From Toxonevra muliebris (Eukaryota; Arthropoda; Insecta; Diptera; Pallopteridae): a stretch of 64,000 nucleotides of DNA. The position numbers and the translations under genes were made by a program. The notes under the pieces are model-generated. The model did not search any database. It was given only the letters and a program-made list of their open reading frames with translations, and was not told the DNA's origin. Location: positions 109,713,388 to 109,777,387 of the forward strand of contig OY829326.1 of assembly GCA_963691655.1 (NCBI GenBank), given 5' to 3'. Below, piece after piece: positions 46,441-57,839 of the stretch (its first letter is position 1; every line of letters begins with the position of its first letter).

Positions 46441-48591
46441 GCAGGAGTAATGAAGCATTTCACTGAGATCCAACAACTTAAAATAACATAGCAAAGTTAC
46501 CACACTCAACAGAGTCTTAAATGTAGGGTATCATCACACATACACACACATATACCAACATGTATATAAAAATAGAATCAATAAGAAATAGTAGAAAGAG
46601 TGTGAGTGAGTCCCGAAAAAACATGAATGAATCTTGTATACACAATTTGAATTCACACATTCACGCCGCTTGCCGACAATGTCGACGAGGACGACTAAGA
46701 CGATGTTGATGACGACGATTTCGATCCATTCCATTTTTTGTTGTTGTTATTTTGGTTATTTTTTGATGCGCTAAGACTTAAGTTTATTGTGTTTTGTTGG
46801 TGGCTCTGAATTAGTTGTTGCGGTTAGTAAAACATGGTGTAAGATCACACACAAACGTCCACTGGCAACACTCATACATAAATAAACACGCATGCATGTC
46901 TGTATGTACAAATAACCAAAAGGGTACCTCCATAACATTTGTGGTCCAATTTGGTACCTTTATATTGTTTGTGATTGTTGTTTGTTGCTGCTGCTGCTGC
47001 TTTGGCTGCGGTTTCGCCTGCTGCTGCTGCTGGTGCTGCTCGTATTCAAAAAATTATCTGCTTATCTTGTCTTGGGCACTTTTTGATCATTTCGCCTTCT
47101 TCATCATCATGGTGCTTATTCATGGCGGCGGTTGTTGTTGCTATTATGCATTTTTTGGGGTTTATTTAAAATTTATATGCCTTACGTGACACTTGTTAAC
47201 TTGGTCGTCGTCGTTGTTGTTGTTGTCGTTGTCGCTTGAGAAGAATTTAAACGCGCTGGCTTCAATGATTTTATGCAAATTTTACTGATATTTTACTTTT
47301 TATTTATTTTATATTATTTTTTCCAACATATATTTTTCGACTTCTTTTGCCCTTTTTTCTTAACTTGTTGCATTTAATTTAATGATGTTTGTGTTGAGGG
47401 CACAATGCTTCAAGAAAAATCGTTCTTAATCAATGTGTAAAACTTTGCACGCACACTCACTCAAATTAGCAAACCAAAAACGAAATTCAATATTTTTTCT
47501 TGTCCATTTCTGCATTTGCTTAGGTGCTAAAAAAAAAACCTTAAGTCTCATCAACGCCATCTTCATAATTTTGTTTTTGTTGTTGTTGCTGCTGTTGCTA
47601 TTGTTACATGTTATTAACACATCAATGCCTTGTTAGCAGCTGTTGACATTAGGACCCACCTTGATTAATTGCGCCAAGCGATTAAATTTCACACGTGGCT
47701 CAGTGTCTGCTTCTATTAATTCCAGCTCATTGCCTGCGTGTGACTAACTGAAGAGCAGGTTTTCGCCGCTTGCTAGCTTGCATTCTTGCTGCTTCACTTA
47801 TAAGGTCTACTCAGCACCGAAGAGGGAGTGAGTGTCTTTCTTAATATGGCGCTTCGAATATAAGTTTCAATTTATAAATTCACTTTACTAACAAGCACAC
47901 AAAAGTAAGCAGACACCAACCACCACCAGCACTAGGACCATCACAACCAGTCCACCGTCATCAGTCACCATTTCCATGCCTCTTAGTTGCTAAGCCAGTT
48001 TTAGATTGTTTTTTTGTTTTTTGTTTTTTTGGCTGTTGCTGTTGGTTTTGCTCATCGTTGAGACCACCGCCATTTTATTTGGATAACTATACAATTTTAA
48101 TTTAAGCCAAAAATAAACTCGCTGTGGTCTCATTTTTGCTTTATTATGCAAAGAAAAAAATTATTTTTTTTTTTTTTGTAGTTGTTGTTGTTGTGCAGTG
48201 CACAAAAACTTCAGTGCGGTCTCATCAACAGCACACCATCTTTAATTTTCATTCGTTTTATGCACATTCACCAATGCAATGGCATCTCCGCATCGTCACC
48301 AGCATACCAATACATAGACAGCATACAAAAATATAGTGCTGCCATATTATCGAATTTATTGTGTTTCGTTCAGGAATCTCCAAGCTGGTGTGTTTCGTAA
48401 GAAAAAAGTTTCCCTCAAAGCTTATTTGACTCGACGAAGAGTTCAGACGATCATTGTGTATTTGTGGGTGGTTATCATTCTCACTTTTCTATGCCCATCA
48501 CTGAAACAATAATATTGGTATGCCTAATTTACTCTCTCTCTCTCTCTCTCTCTCTATTTCTTCAAAGTTTTTCCAAAAAATAAACTATATA
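46441..48591. other. Non-coding DNA with CTG, GTT and CT microsatellites
   Basis: No gene supported. Simple repeats: CTGCTGCTGCTGCTTT near 46988-47003, CTGCTGCTGCTGCTGGTG near 47018, GTCGTCGTCGTTGTTGTTGT near 47201, GTTGTTGTTG near 47577 and 48181, and (CT)n at 48532-48555 directly before the MITE. The 124-codon frame at 46815-47189 is Cys-rich only because it crosses a CTG run. Confidence 0.5.
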
Positions 48592-48837
48592 TCGCTCATT
48601 TACTAAAAGACTGTCATAACTCAAAAAACACGATTTTGCAGAAAACGCGTTTAAAGTTTTCAATTGCCTCCCACTTTGCAGAAAAAAGAAGAAATCTAAT
48701 AATTCTCACGCGCAAAATATACAAGATATTAATATGAAATTTTTACACAATATGAAGCGTAATATAATGAATAATTCTGCATCATAACTCAAAAATCATG
48801 TTTTTTGACTTATGACAGTCTTTTAGTAAATGAGCGA
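48592..48837. mobile_element. 246-bp MITE with ~45-bp inverted repeats
   Basis: Left end TCGCTCATTTACTAAAAGAC and right end (reverse complement) the same 20 bases; similarity continues through TGTCATAA(C/G)TCAAAAAACA and (C/T)GATTTT. TA lies outside both ends (48590-48591 and 48838-48839). The sequence CGCGTTTAAAGTTTT inside resembles segments at about 3940 and 58195. Too short to encode anything. TA target suggests mobilisation by a Tc1/mariner-type transposase. Confidence 0.88.
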
Positions 48838-49059
48838 TATGTATGCACATTTTCTATCACACAAATTAAGTGGATCACAGTTAAAAATTTTTAAAATGAG
48901 AAGAGCCAAAGCATTGGCTACAGTAGTTTGTGTCATCAAATAGAAATTGAATCCATTTTATTTACTAAAAACGCTTTTGGAAATGGAATACCACACTAAA
49001 AAGTTCATTCATTTTTTCTTTACTCAAATTATATTAGGATTATGAATGTATAATCTCGT

Positions 49060-50200
49060 ATTTTTTTCGGAATTTGAACATTTATTGTGAAAAAGTGATT
49101 ATAAATTTATTCTTTAAAGTATTGTCCATAGTGAGCCTCAACCTTTTCCCATGTTTCTGGTAGCATACGGATTCCGCATCGAAAGACTCCTCATCTTTTG
49201 AGGCTATCCACGAATCGACCCATTTTTTGAGTTCTTCGAAAGAACGGAAGTGCTGTTCAGCCAGGCCATGTGTCATCGGTCGGAACAAGTGGTAATCAGA
49301 AGGAGCAATGTCTGGAGAATACGGCGGGCGGGGTAGCACTTCCCATTTCAACGTTTCCAAGTATGTTTTTACTTGCCTTGCAACATGCGGCCGAGCATTG
49401 TTGTGCTGAAGAATAACTTCGTCGTGTCTATTCTCATACTCTGGCCTCTTATCCTTTAATGCTCGGCTCAAACGCATCAATTGTAATCGGTAGCGATCGC
49501 CAGTGATCGTTTCATTCGGTTTCAACAGCTCATAATACACGACACCTTTCATATCCCACCAAATAAACGGCATGAGCTTGGATCCATGGATGTTCGGCTT
49601 AGCCGTTAATGCTGATGCATGTCCGGGTGGTCCCCATGGTTTTTTACGCTTTGGGTAATCGTAACGTATCCACTTTTCATAGCCAGCCACAATACGATGC
49701 AGAAAACCCTTTCTTTTCTGTCGTTCAATCAGCAGTGCACATGTGAAAAATCATCGTTCGACGTCTCTCGGCTTCAATTCGTACGGCACCCAATTTCCTT
49801 GCTTTTAATCGTTTAAAAATGGTTGATTGATCAATTCCTAAAGATTCTGCAAGTTTTTGTTGCGTTGTTGACATGAATCTTCTTCGAGTAATGCCTTCAA
49901 TTCTTCATCTTCGAACTTTTTCGGGCCGCCTGAACGTTCCCTGTCTTCAACATCAAAATCACCACTTTTGAAACGGGCATACCACACCTGACACATTCTA
50001 ACGTCTATAGCACAGTCAGGATAAGCTTCAGTGCTTCAGTGAGTAAACGATGTGCTTCAGTTGCGTTTTTCTTTAAATGGAAGAAGCAAGTTAAAACTTC
50101 CCGCAAATGTTGTTTTGTTGGAACGAGATTCGACATTTTCAGCTATAGTAAAACACTTTTGTAAAATTATGAAAATTATTTGACAGATCAATTCTTATAG
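49060..50200 (-). mobile_element. Mariner element (mellifera-type), copy 1
   Basis: Spans the dead transposase at 49082-50136 and short flanks. The 3' flank TCTCGTATTTTTTTCGGAAT (minus-strand 3' side, 49052 on) is shared with copy 2 at 63130, so the element extends at least to there. The full terminal repeats could not be identified at either side, so boundaries are approximate. Confidence 0.85.
49082..50136 (-). pseudogene. Mariner transposase (DD34D), inactivated, copy 1
   Basis: From an ATG at 50136 (MSNLVPTKQHLREVL) to a frame end at 49082, near the usual 345-residue mariner length. Motifs: LAESLGI-S-IFKRLK helix-turn-helix region, WVPYELK.RDVERR block (a C-G-A to TGA stop at 49751-49753), FLHRIVAGYEKWIRYD (first catalytic Asp is Tyr), HGSKLMPFIWWDMKGVVYYE, LQHNNARPH (second catalytic Asp is Asn) and YSPDIAPSDYHLF (third Asp intact). 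Thirty-four residues separate the second and third sites. A 20-bp deletion between GCTTTT repeats near 49805, relative to copy 2, and a shift near DEES at the C terminus add further damage. Close similarity to honeybee-type mariners defines the subfamily. Confidence 0.92.
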
Positions 50201-51835
50201 TATTTTTGGAGCTCTTTGAGATAGAATAGCTGTTAATGTATAAAAAATGGTATGATAGATATGAAGTTAGTCATACTTAGTTCATACTCCCAATAGGAAT
50301 ATGACAGCAGAGAATATATAGACGACTTTCAGTGGTCTAACTTTTGAAAATTACTAATGGATTCTTAACTTGAGCCTAGTACCGAATAAGTTGCGTGAAA
50401 TTTCATTAGCCCAATGCATTAATCTTACTCTGAAATTTGAGATTTCAAGATCGAATGTCGCAAGAACAAGTTACTTAAAAGCCCCTTGAAATATGTAAGC
50501 ATATTTTATGTACCAAAAGTGAACAACATTGAGAGGATTTCGCATAATGTAGTCCCTGAAGAAGAATTTTATTTAACTTAAATCAAGTTATAGAATTCTT
50601 AATTTAATCTAGTAAGAGTTTTTTTTTCATACTTTATACGCATGCCAAAGAGCATTAAAAGTTGCTCTTTGACATGCCAAAGAGCATGGCCATAATTTAT
50701 ATGTAGGTAGGTATTTTACTAAATTTTAAGGTGCGTATTTTGTTTTTAAATTAAATTTACATTTTTATGTCTGCACATACTTATTTATATTGTCCACATG
50801 CATTCTCCATTTTAATAGTTAAATTATCTCATTTACTTCTTTGGATGGCAACTCCCAAAAAAAAAACATAGAACCATCATCAGCATCATGATCAGCAGAG
50901 CAACTAAGTAACTCTAAAAATCGAATCAAATTCACATATATATATATATATATATACATATATATGCACGCGCTGATGTTCTACTGCAGTTTTCATCTTT
51001 TATTTACAGATGGAATTCCTAAGATTAGCGCGAGCGCGCACATCCGCTACAAATGTGCGCCATGGTTGTTGCTCATCCACACTTTTACTTATGCTCACAT
51101 TGCCACAACATATGACGACTGTGCTTTGAATTTTCTCGTCGTCGTTGTCGTCATTTTCGTCATTGTCGTTTGTCTACCTTTGCGTATATATGAATGAGTT
51201 ATTTTTTCTTAATCATTCTTTACATCGCGCCTAGCATCACAAGAAGTTCATCCTCATATTCTCTTTGTTTCTGTTTTTGCTTTGAGTTTTTTATTTTTGA
51301 TTGAACTTCTCAATGAAATATGTAAATTTTCGTTTATTTTCAGTTTGTTTTTTTGGTTTGGTTTGCAAACATTTCGCTTAATCAATGTGTGATGTTGTTG
51401 CTGTAGCATTTATTGTGTGGTACGATATGATGTGGCAAGTAGCATCCAAAACCAAGTGAAGCTTCCTTCATCTTTCTTACGTATTTTTTCGGTAAGTATA
51501 TCTTGGATTTTGTTGTGCTCTTTTGGGGCATCTCAAATATCCTGCTGGTGGGTAAAGTCTTTTTTTTTTTTTTTGTTTTGATTTTGTAATATGTATTTTT
51601 TAGTTTGTCTCTCCTTTTGATTTGGTTGGTATGCAATTTATCGGATGCTGGTAAGTCACGATTTTACTGAAATCTCTTCTTCTTTTTTGGTTTCTGTTGG
51701 TAAATCTTCTGTGCTGCAGCAAAAGCATAACAGCAAATATTATGTGAAATTCTTAATTTCAGTTTTTCTGTTACTTGTTTGTTTCGCAATATTGAAATTG
51801 TTGCAATGTATATAAGCACGTAGTACATATGATTG
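50201..51835. other. AT-rich non-coding DNA
   Basis: No gene supported. (TA)n at about 50936-50966, CAA and GTC/GTT-type runs near 51138-51165, poly(T) near 51560-51574. A 77-codon frame at 50964-51197 is not recognisable. A near-duplication of CATGCCAAAGAGCAT occurs at 50641 and 50672. Confidence 0.5.
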
Positions 51836-51837
51836 TA

Positions 51838-53022
51838 AAGGGTTTTCCATTAAGGACATACCCATTTTATCTATTAATAAAACACAGAATTGAGTTCAAA
51901 TTAATTGTGGGTGTAGTGCAAGCATTACATTTTATGAATGAAATTCGGTTTCGGTTTACAGCGATCGAATCTTTGGACCCAATTTTCCACCATTCTCGCA
52001 CACATTTCGATCGGAACGTTGGCAATTTCGCGTTTGATATTGTCTTTGAGCTCATCTAAAGTAGCGGGCTTGTTGGCATAGATATAGCCCCATAAAAAAA
52101 AAACCCAATGGCGTTAGATGGCATGAACGAGGCGGCCATTCCACCGGACCATTTCTCGAGATAACATATTCACCGAATTTGACTTTCAATATCCAATTCT
52201 GGCCACAAATAATCTTCCAACATAACACGATAGTGCTCGCCATTGACGGTAACATGACGGTCGTTTTCATGCACGAAAAAATACGGCCCAATCACACCTG
52301 CGGCATGAAAACCGCACCAAACAGTAACATTTTGCGGATGCAACGGTGTCTCAAGAAGCACATGTGGGCTTGTTACTGACCAATAACGCATATTTTGCTT
52401 ATTAACAAAGCCATTGAGCCAGAAATAAGCTTCATCGCTGATGATGATTTTTCGATGAAATTCTTCATTTTCTTCAAGCTTTACCAGAGCCCAATTGGAG
52501 AAGTTTCGGCGTTTCAAATGATCAAGTGGCTTTAGTTCTTAAGTCAATTTCATCCCGTAAGCAAGTGTGCCAAGATCCTTTTGCAAAATACGCCACAGTG
52601 TCGTTCGAGCAATGCCCAATTCTTGAGAACGACGAGGAATCGACTGATTTGGGTCATTTTGAATCGATACACTTACGGCTGCGATATTTTCTTTGCTTCG
52701 AGCGGTACGACATCTTTTTGGCACCGGAACATCCAATAGTGAAAATGTGAATTCAAATTTATCCACTTTAGCACGCACAGCCTGTCGGGTGGGACGATTA
52801 TTACGACCGAAAATTGAAGTAAGCGCTCTTAAAGTGGCGACCACCGACTCAGAATTTCGTTAGTAATTTTTAATAATTTCTAAACGTTGCTGGTTCGTGA
52901 GCTTAACCATGATGAAAATGTCTACTTTAACTAACCTTTTGACATTGACAGTTCATTAAAAAAATTTAAAAGTGCGTTCACATAAAGATACGAAATTATT
53001 ATGTCCCTAATGGAAAACCCTT
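51838..53022 (-). mobile_element. 1,185-bp Tc1/mariner-superfamily element
   Basis: Ends AAGGGTTTTCCATTAAGGAC (left) and AAGGGTTTTCCATTAGGGAC (right, reverse complement), 22 of 23 bases alike, with TA outside both (51836-51837, 53023-53024). Carries one dead transposase on the minus strand. Confidence 0.93.
51930..52910 (-). pseudogene. Tc1/mariner-superfamily transposase with DUF4817-like N terminus, inactivated
   Basis: Starts MVKLTNQQRLEIIKNY at 52910, with a stop (TAA or TAG-type) right after, then ATLRALTSIFGRNNRPTRQA (helix-turn-helix), RRSQELGIARTTLWRILQKD (second helix-turn-helix), EEFHRKIIISDEAYFWLNGF (first catalytic Asp intact), KQNMRYWSVTSPHVLLETPL, VTVWCGFHAAGVIGPYFFVH, HYRVMLEDYLWPELDI, then a deletion that removes the WFQQDGA-type block with the second Asp, then KFGEYVISRNGPVEWPPRSC and LTPLGFFFMGLYL where the third Asp of LTPLDYFLWGY is Gly. 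C-terminal scraps DELKDNIKREIA-like reach about 51930. Frame changes near 52530 and 52180. Two of three catalytic positions are lost. Confidence 0.88.
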
Positions 53023-53116
53023 TATGTATCACCGGATTTGGTTTTTTTAAATAACTACTTGCAGCTCCTAATAATACATCACTTAGATATTTTACCAACA
53101 TAGGTACTTGTTTATA

Positions 53117-53623
53117 CAGGGTGAATTCTTGAACTTGAAACTGCAAATGTCTCCAGCATTAAGCACTCAACGAAAAAAATTGCCACAAGAAGATAAGTTG
53201 ACCGAGTATTCAAAAAAGAACACCTGTTCCTGTTTACTTGACAAGTCATTTTTCAGTCATTTTTCAGTCATTTATACTAATTTTGAGTATTTACAATGAA
53301 AAGGTGTCATTTTTTTTATTGAAAACGTATTGCAGAATCGTATACATAGGTTCTTAGTAGGGGAAATCGAAAAAAATTAGTTTCGGTCTATAAACCGAAT
53401 AAAATGTTTTTGACAAATACTAAGCATTTTTAACCATAAAGTTTAAATATGAAATAAAAAATAGGAGTCTCTATTAAAAATTTCAAAGTTACCCCGAGCC
53501 GCACCTATAAGGAGTGGGACTAATTTTAGCACTAATGCATAATTGTTAAATTATGTTCCAGTACATTTTTACATAGAGTGCTTCTTACTCAAGATATTTG
53601 CAGCTTCAAGTTAATTCACCCTG
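53117..53623. mobile_element. 507-bp MITE, TA-flanked
   Basis: Left end CAGGGTGAATTCTTGAACTT and right end (reverse complement) CAGGGTGAATTAACTTGAAG; allowing a 4-base insertion on the left, similarity continues through CTGCAAAT. TA at 53115-53116 and 53624-53625. The first seven bases match the maT ends, but the rest differ. Interior is AT-rich with no coding content. Confidence 0.85.
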
Positions 53624-53754
53624 TATATGTGCACATATGTATATATAAATTATCAAAAAATTAGCCACTACGATAAGTTTCAATTCAACCGAAATTCAAT
53701 TATTTGACTATATGTTGTTGTTGTTTTCAAAGCACCTACTCCTAGTACTATTAT

Positions 53755-53910
53755 AACACAACAGCCCCTGGAGGGCCAAGGCCGAGCTTTTCGCATCCAT
53801 TCAGGTTGTGTGAGTTATATTTATAAATGAATGGAAGATACCTACAGTTTTTTATGCCGAATCCGAACGGCGAAGTGAAAAGCTCTTCATAGGAATTTTT
53901 TTACTCTTAA
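53755..53910 (-). mobile_element. tRNA-derived SINE copy 1, 3' part
   Basis: Contains ATGCCGAATCCGAACGGCGA (53857 on), AAAGCTCTTCATAGGAATTT and upstream CTACAGTTTT, the tail blocks of the family. It stops exactly at TTAA (53907-53910), where the 1,297-bp repeat copy B begins; the missing body and head resume at 55208. Confidence 0.8.
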
Positions 53911-55207
53911 CCCTTCTCAACTTTTTTATTGGGGGGTAACAAATTTTTTCTTATTTTATATTCGTAGATTTGGACTTTGTTAAGAATAAAAACCAAATGA
54001 ATTATGAAAGAAGTTTTTGGGAAAAGCTGTAGAGCTTATGGAGTTTTGTACATTAAAATGACCAAAATGCATGAAAAGAATAAAAATTCGAGAAAAACAT
54101 TTTTATTTTTAAATTTTTTTTTGTGGAAAAAACAACTAAGGTTTATTTTGCAATGCGAAATAAACTTTTAGTTTAGAAAATACTTTTAAAAACACACTTG
54201 TTTACTAAGTATAAAAGGTGAAAATTTGAAACAGTTTTGGAATTTGAATTTATTTTTACTAAAGTCAAGTATACAGAATTTTGTTGTTCACTGACCTATA
54301 GTAAAATTTCATGGGCAACATATTTCTTGCACATATTAACCCTCTATCAACCCCCGTAATGGGTCAAAAAAGACATTTTTCGAAAAAGGCGAAAAAGATC
54401 CATAATGGTGGGCGCCAAAGGGTTAATATGAGGAAGAAAATATTCTACGGAAAATTCTACTATAAATTAGCGAACGTACAAACAAGCTCTGATGCAAAAC
54501 TAACAAGTTATCTTATGGTTTATTAATTTGTTAAAAATGGGCAAACTTTGGGCCTACGTAAAAAAATTTTACATATACTTTTAAAACGCCGAGACTCGTA
54601 TAATTTTTTTTCTCGAGTTCTATCAGCATCCACTTGTTATTTTTTCGTTTGCTGAACTATGTTATTCAAAAACAAATCAACACTATCACAATTTTTTGAC
54701 ATCTGCAGAAAATAATTCAAAATCATCAACCTTTCATGTCTTTTGTACACAATAGTAAACAAATTATTTATTGTACCTTATATTGTACATTAGAGCTGCG
54801 TAAATTTGTACACTATAATGTACAATTTTTTTAAGCGAGTAAAACATTTTTTTTTTTAACAACTTTTTTTTTAAGTTATTAATTCTGTATTATGAAATGG
54901 AGTTTTAACTTTCGTTTTAAACTATTATAATTGAAAAAAAAGGTTTATATACTTGCTTAATATTTTAAACATAGTACTTTCACTTCGTAAATTCACACAA
55001 ATGTAATTTGGACTGTTTCTCAAAATCAAATAAAAAAAAAAACTGTACTCCCGTTTTTACTCAAACTTAAATTATAAAGAGAAAAAATATGTTTGACTTA
55101 ACAAAATTATTTATTTTTTTTTTAAATTCCCGATAGGTTTGAAATGAGAAGTAGTGAAATATGAACATTTTTTTTGTACAATATATTAGCCAAAAACAAC
55201 GAAAGGG
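53911..55207 (-). mobile_element. TTAA-flanked non-autonomous repeat, copy B (complete, piggyBac-like ends)
   Basis: 1,297 bp between TTAA at 53907-53910 and TTAA at 55208-55211. Ends start CCCTTCTCAAC (left) and CCCTTTCGTTG (right, reverse complement); TTAA target plus CCC start are hallmarks of the piggyBac superfamily. It aligns over about 1.05 kb with copy A in opposite orientation and more weakly with copy C. The centre (54336-54425) has its own TTAACCCT...AGGGTTAA pair about 90 bases apart, with ATGGGTC and GATCCAT arms and a TTTTCGAAAA core. No transposase frame. Confidence 0.82.
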
Positions 55208-55362
55208 TTAAAGGTTTGCCATTGCCAGTCAAGAGGTGGTGCCGTGTAGAAAAATTTTTATTTTCTATTTTTGATTTTTTGAGCGCGCCAAATTATGAAC
55301 TCGGGCACTTCTGCGTAGCAGTCCAGCACACTAACCACTAGACTATGGCGGCTACAAAGCAA
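55208..55362 (-). mobile_element. tRNA-derived SINE copy 1, body and head
   Basis: Plus-strand GGTTTGCCATTGCCAGTCAA begins directly after TTAA. On the minus strand the head begins about 55360 with an A-box-like TAGTGGTTAGTGTGCTGGAC; the B-box position (GTGCCCGAGTTCATAA) is decayed. The body AATAGAAAATAAAAATTTTT matches copy 2. Joined to 53755-53910 across one TTAA, it restores the block order seen in copy 3. Confidence 0.82.
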
Positions 55363-57100
55363 CAGTGCTTATTTTAAAATGTTGAAGGAAAAAACATACT
55401 ATTAAGGGGAATCGCTAGTGTTAACTTATCCTTCGAAGACAAACTTTTTACGCACTCTTTGAAGCAATATTAATTTTTCTTCATTTCGAACTGTGAAGAT
55501 GAGAGGTCACTCTTTAGCCTTTTCACTACCTTACGCTCTTTACCACACTGCCTCCCACAATGCAGAAATATAGAAAATTATAATATATACAGTAGACTAT
55601 AAAAATATTGCCTTAAAAGCAAAATTAAATTTACTAAATGTCAAACAAAATTAATATCTAACCATAATCTTCCCACTATTTCTAGATTAAGTTGCTGTCA
55701 ATGATTTAATTAAACAAAGATATTAAGACATATAAAGTTTAATTGCTTTTCTTATCCTTCCTTTATAATGCTCTTAACAAATTTGTTTGGATAATTAATA
55801 TCTTAAATGTCAAAGTATGCCATAAGTTTGTTATTTTTTTATTAACTTACACACTTCAATTTACATCAAACAGATATAAATTTACACAACTCACTCACAT
55901 ATGCATGTATGTATATATTTTATTGGTATAAAGATATCAATTTACTATACGTACGTAAGTAAATTTGAATTCATGCACTTCATATAATAAACACAATTTT
56001 CATAGCATTTCCTACATTATCAAAAGACTGACTGATGTAGTTAGTTAAAGCCTTATGTGCGCAACAAATATCAAATTGGTATTATTAAAGCATAACATTA
56101 TTATATTAATAACAACAACAACAACCACAAAAGTAACTACACAACAGTGTATAAAACGAATCTCAATACCAGCAGTAGTGGATAGATGAAAAATAAATAT
56201 ATCAAATTGAATCTGATGTAATTATATTTCCAATTGTGTTACAATTTCGCAAATAAACAAACAAACGAACGTGCATGTAAATGCCAGTACATTGTAGTTG
56301 CTACTATTTTTTTTTTTTTTCTTTATCAAAGGTAATTGTAAATCTATTTGCAAGTGGTAAAGCAAGTCAAAAAATACTATAACTGCAAAAACAAAGACAA
56401 CCACCAATGTTTTGTTGTTGTATCAAAGAATCCTATACCAATTAATAATCAAAACTACTATAACTGCCACAGATATACCTAGTATATGTTTATTTACAGT
56501 GTGACAAAGATATATAGTTACCAATAATATTTCGCAGTCAATCCAATTGGCTTATGATAAAGCAATGATATTTTTTGACGTTTTCATCCTTCACTTTCTA
56601 TTTGTGGACTATACAACGATTTTTAATAGTATATCTTGAGATTGGATTTAGAAGCCACTAGAATACAGAGAAGTCAGGCCAAAAGAGCCATAAGAATGAT
56701 TCAAAGTAGTAGAGTACATAACAACAGCTCGCTTCATCTGCTTTGGACTGTGTGTGTGGAGTACGACAGGAATGTTTATTTTTACCAATTACTTTTCTCA
56801 AAAAACTCACTGATATTCTAAGATTGACGCTTGATTGAAATTTTAGAGGAATCGGTTGGAATCTTATGAACCATTTAGAGAACCTGGATTACACGGTCGA
56901 CATGTATTTGTTGTCGCCCAAGCAAAACAAATTAAACGTTTCAATTGAAAATGAAAATTCCAAAAAAATGTGTTAATCCGCTTAGGAGAAAAAATGTGAA
57001 GCTTAGTACAGCTGATGGATGCCCTCACAGAAAATGCTGAAATCTGCTTCACTTAATGCACTTGACCTCTCATTCATCGACATGGTGAGACTCATGTCTA
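55363..57100. other. AT-rich non-coding DNA
   Basis: No gene supported. CAA-type run at 56111-56125, poly(T) at 56307-56320. The short plus-strand frame at 56636-56821 (RIQRSQAKRAIRMIQSSRVH) is too short to assign. Confidence 0.5.
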
Positions 57101-57104
57101 TTAT

Positions 57105-57625
57105 ATGTTTTTGGGGTCACTGAATCCAAATCCGAGGTCGAAAAAACCCGAGCACATCAGGGTTCTGATATAACCTCATAACAAAAATGTTTTTTTTTTT
57201 TAGGAGATCAGACCATGTTTTAGGAGTCGTTGAATTCGAACCTGAGGCTCAAAAACCCCAGCACGTCAGGGCTCTGACAAACCTCATGTAATTTTTTGTC
57301 AAGCCCTATGTTTGTTATATATTTTTGGGGTCTCTGAATCCGAATCCGAGGTATGAAAAACCCCAGCATGTCAGATTTTCGACTTAGCTTGGAAAACGAG
57401 GAATTTTGCAGGTTATGCCGAAAACTTGACATGATGAAATTTTTTAGACCTTGGATTCGGATTCAACGACTCAAAAAACATATAGTAAACACGGTCTGAC
57501 TCACGGGCTCGAAAAAATTTTTTATTTTGTCAGAATCCTGAAGTAGAGGGGTTTTTCGAACCTCGGATTCGGATTCAGCGATCCCAAAAACATTTGGTAA
57601 ACATGATCTGACCTTCAGACCAGAA
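57105..57625. repeat. Cluster of five ~70-100-bp repeats, three direct and two inverted
   Basis: Each unit has the order GGGGTC(A/T)CTGAATCC(A/G)AATC, then CGAGGT, then AAACCCC(A)GCA, and a GTCAG(GG) block. Direct copies near 57106-57170, 57220-57285 and 57325-57385; reverse-complement copies near 57445-57505 (TTGGATTCGGATTCAACGAC) and 57545-57615 (CCTCGGATTCGGATTCAGCG). A companion motif, (AG)ATCAGACCATGTTT or TAGTAAACACGGTCTGAC, lies beside several units. No coding content. Confidence 0.85.
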
Positions 57626-57839
57626 AAATATTTTTTTTTGTGTGGCTATGTAATCAGCTCATCTTGACAGAAAACAAAAAAAAAAAAACATTTTTTACCA
57701 GATGCTTTCGTTTTCGCACTACACGGGATAGTTGAAGGTATTCTAAAACATTACTATGTATTTTGAGTTTTGTCAGTTATAACTTAGAAGTGAGAGAAGA
57801 ATTTTCAGATTCGTCAGGAAACATAAAGAAGGTGCCACT

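Noticed and set aside
45980..46450. 156-codon Ser/Leu/Phe/Pro-rich frame
   Set aside because: Lies in a pyrimidine tract; a second frame is open over the same bases, so composition explains it.
46815..47189. Cys-rich 124-codon frame that could suggest a secreted peptide
   Set aside because: The cysteines come from a CTG repeat read in one frame; an alanine-rich frame covers the same repeat.
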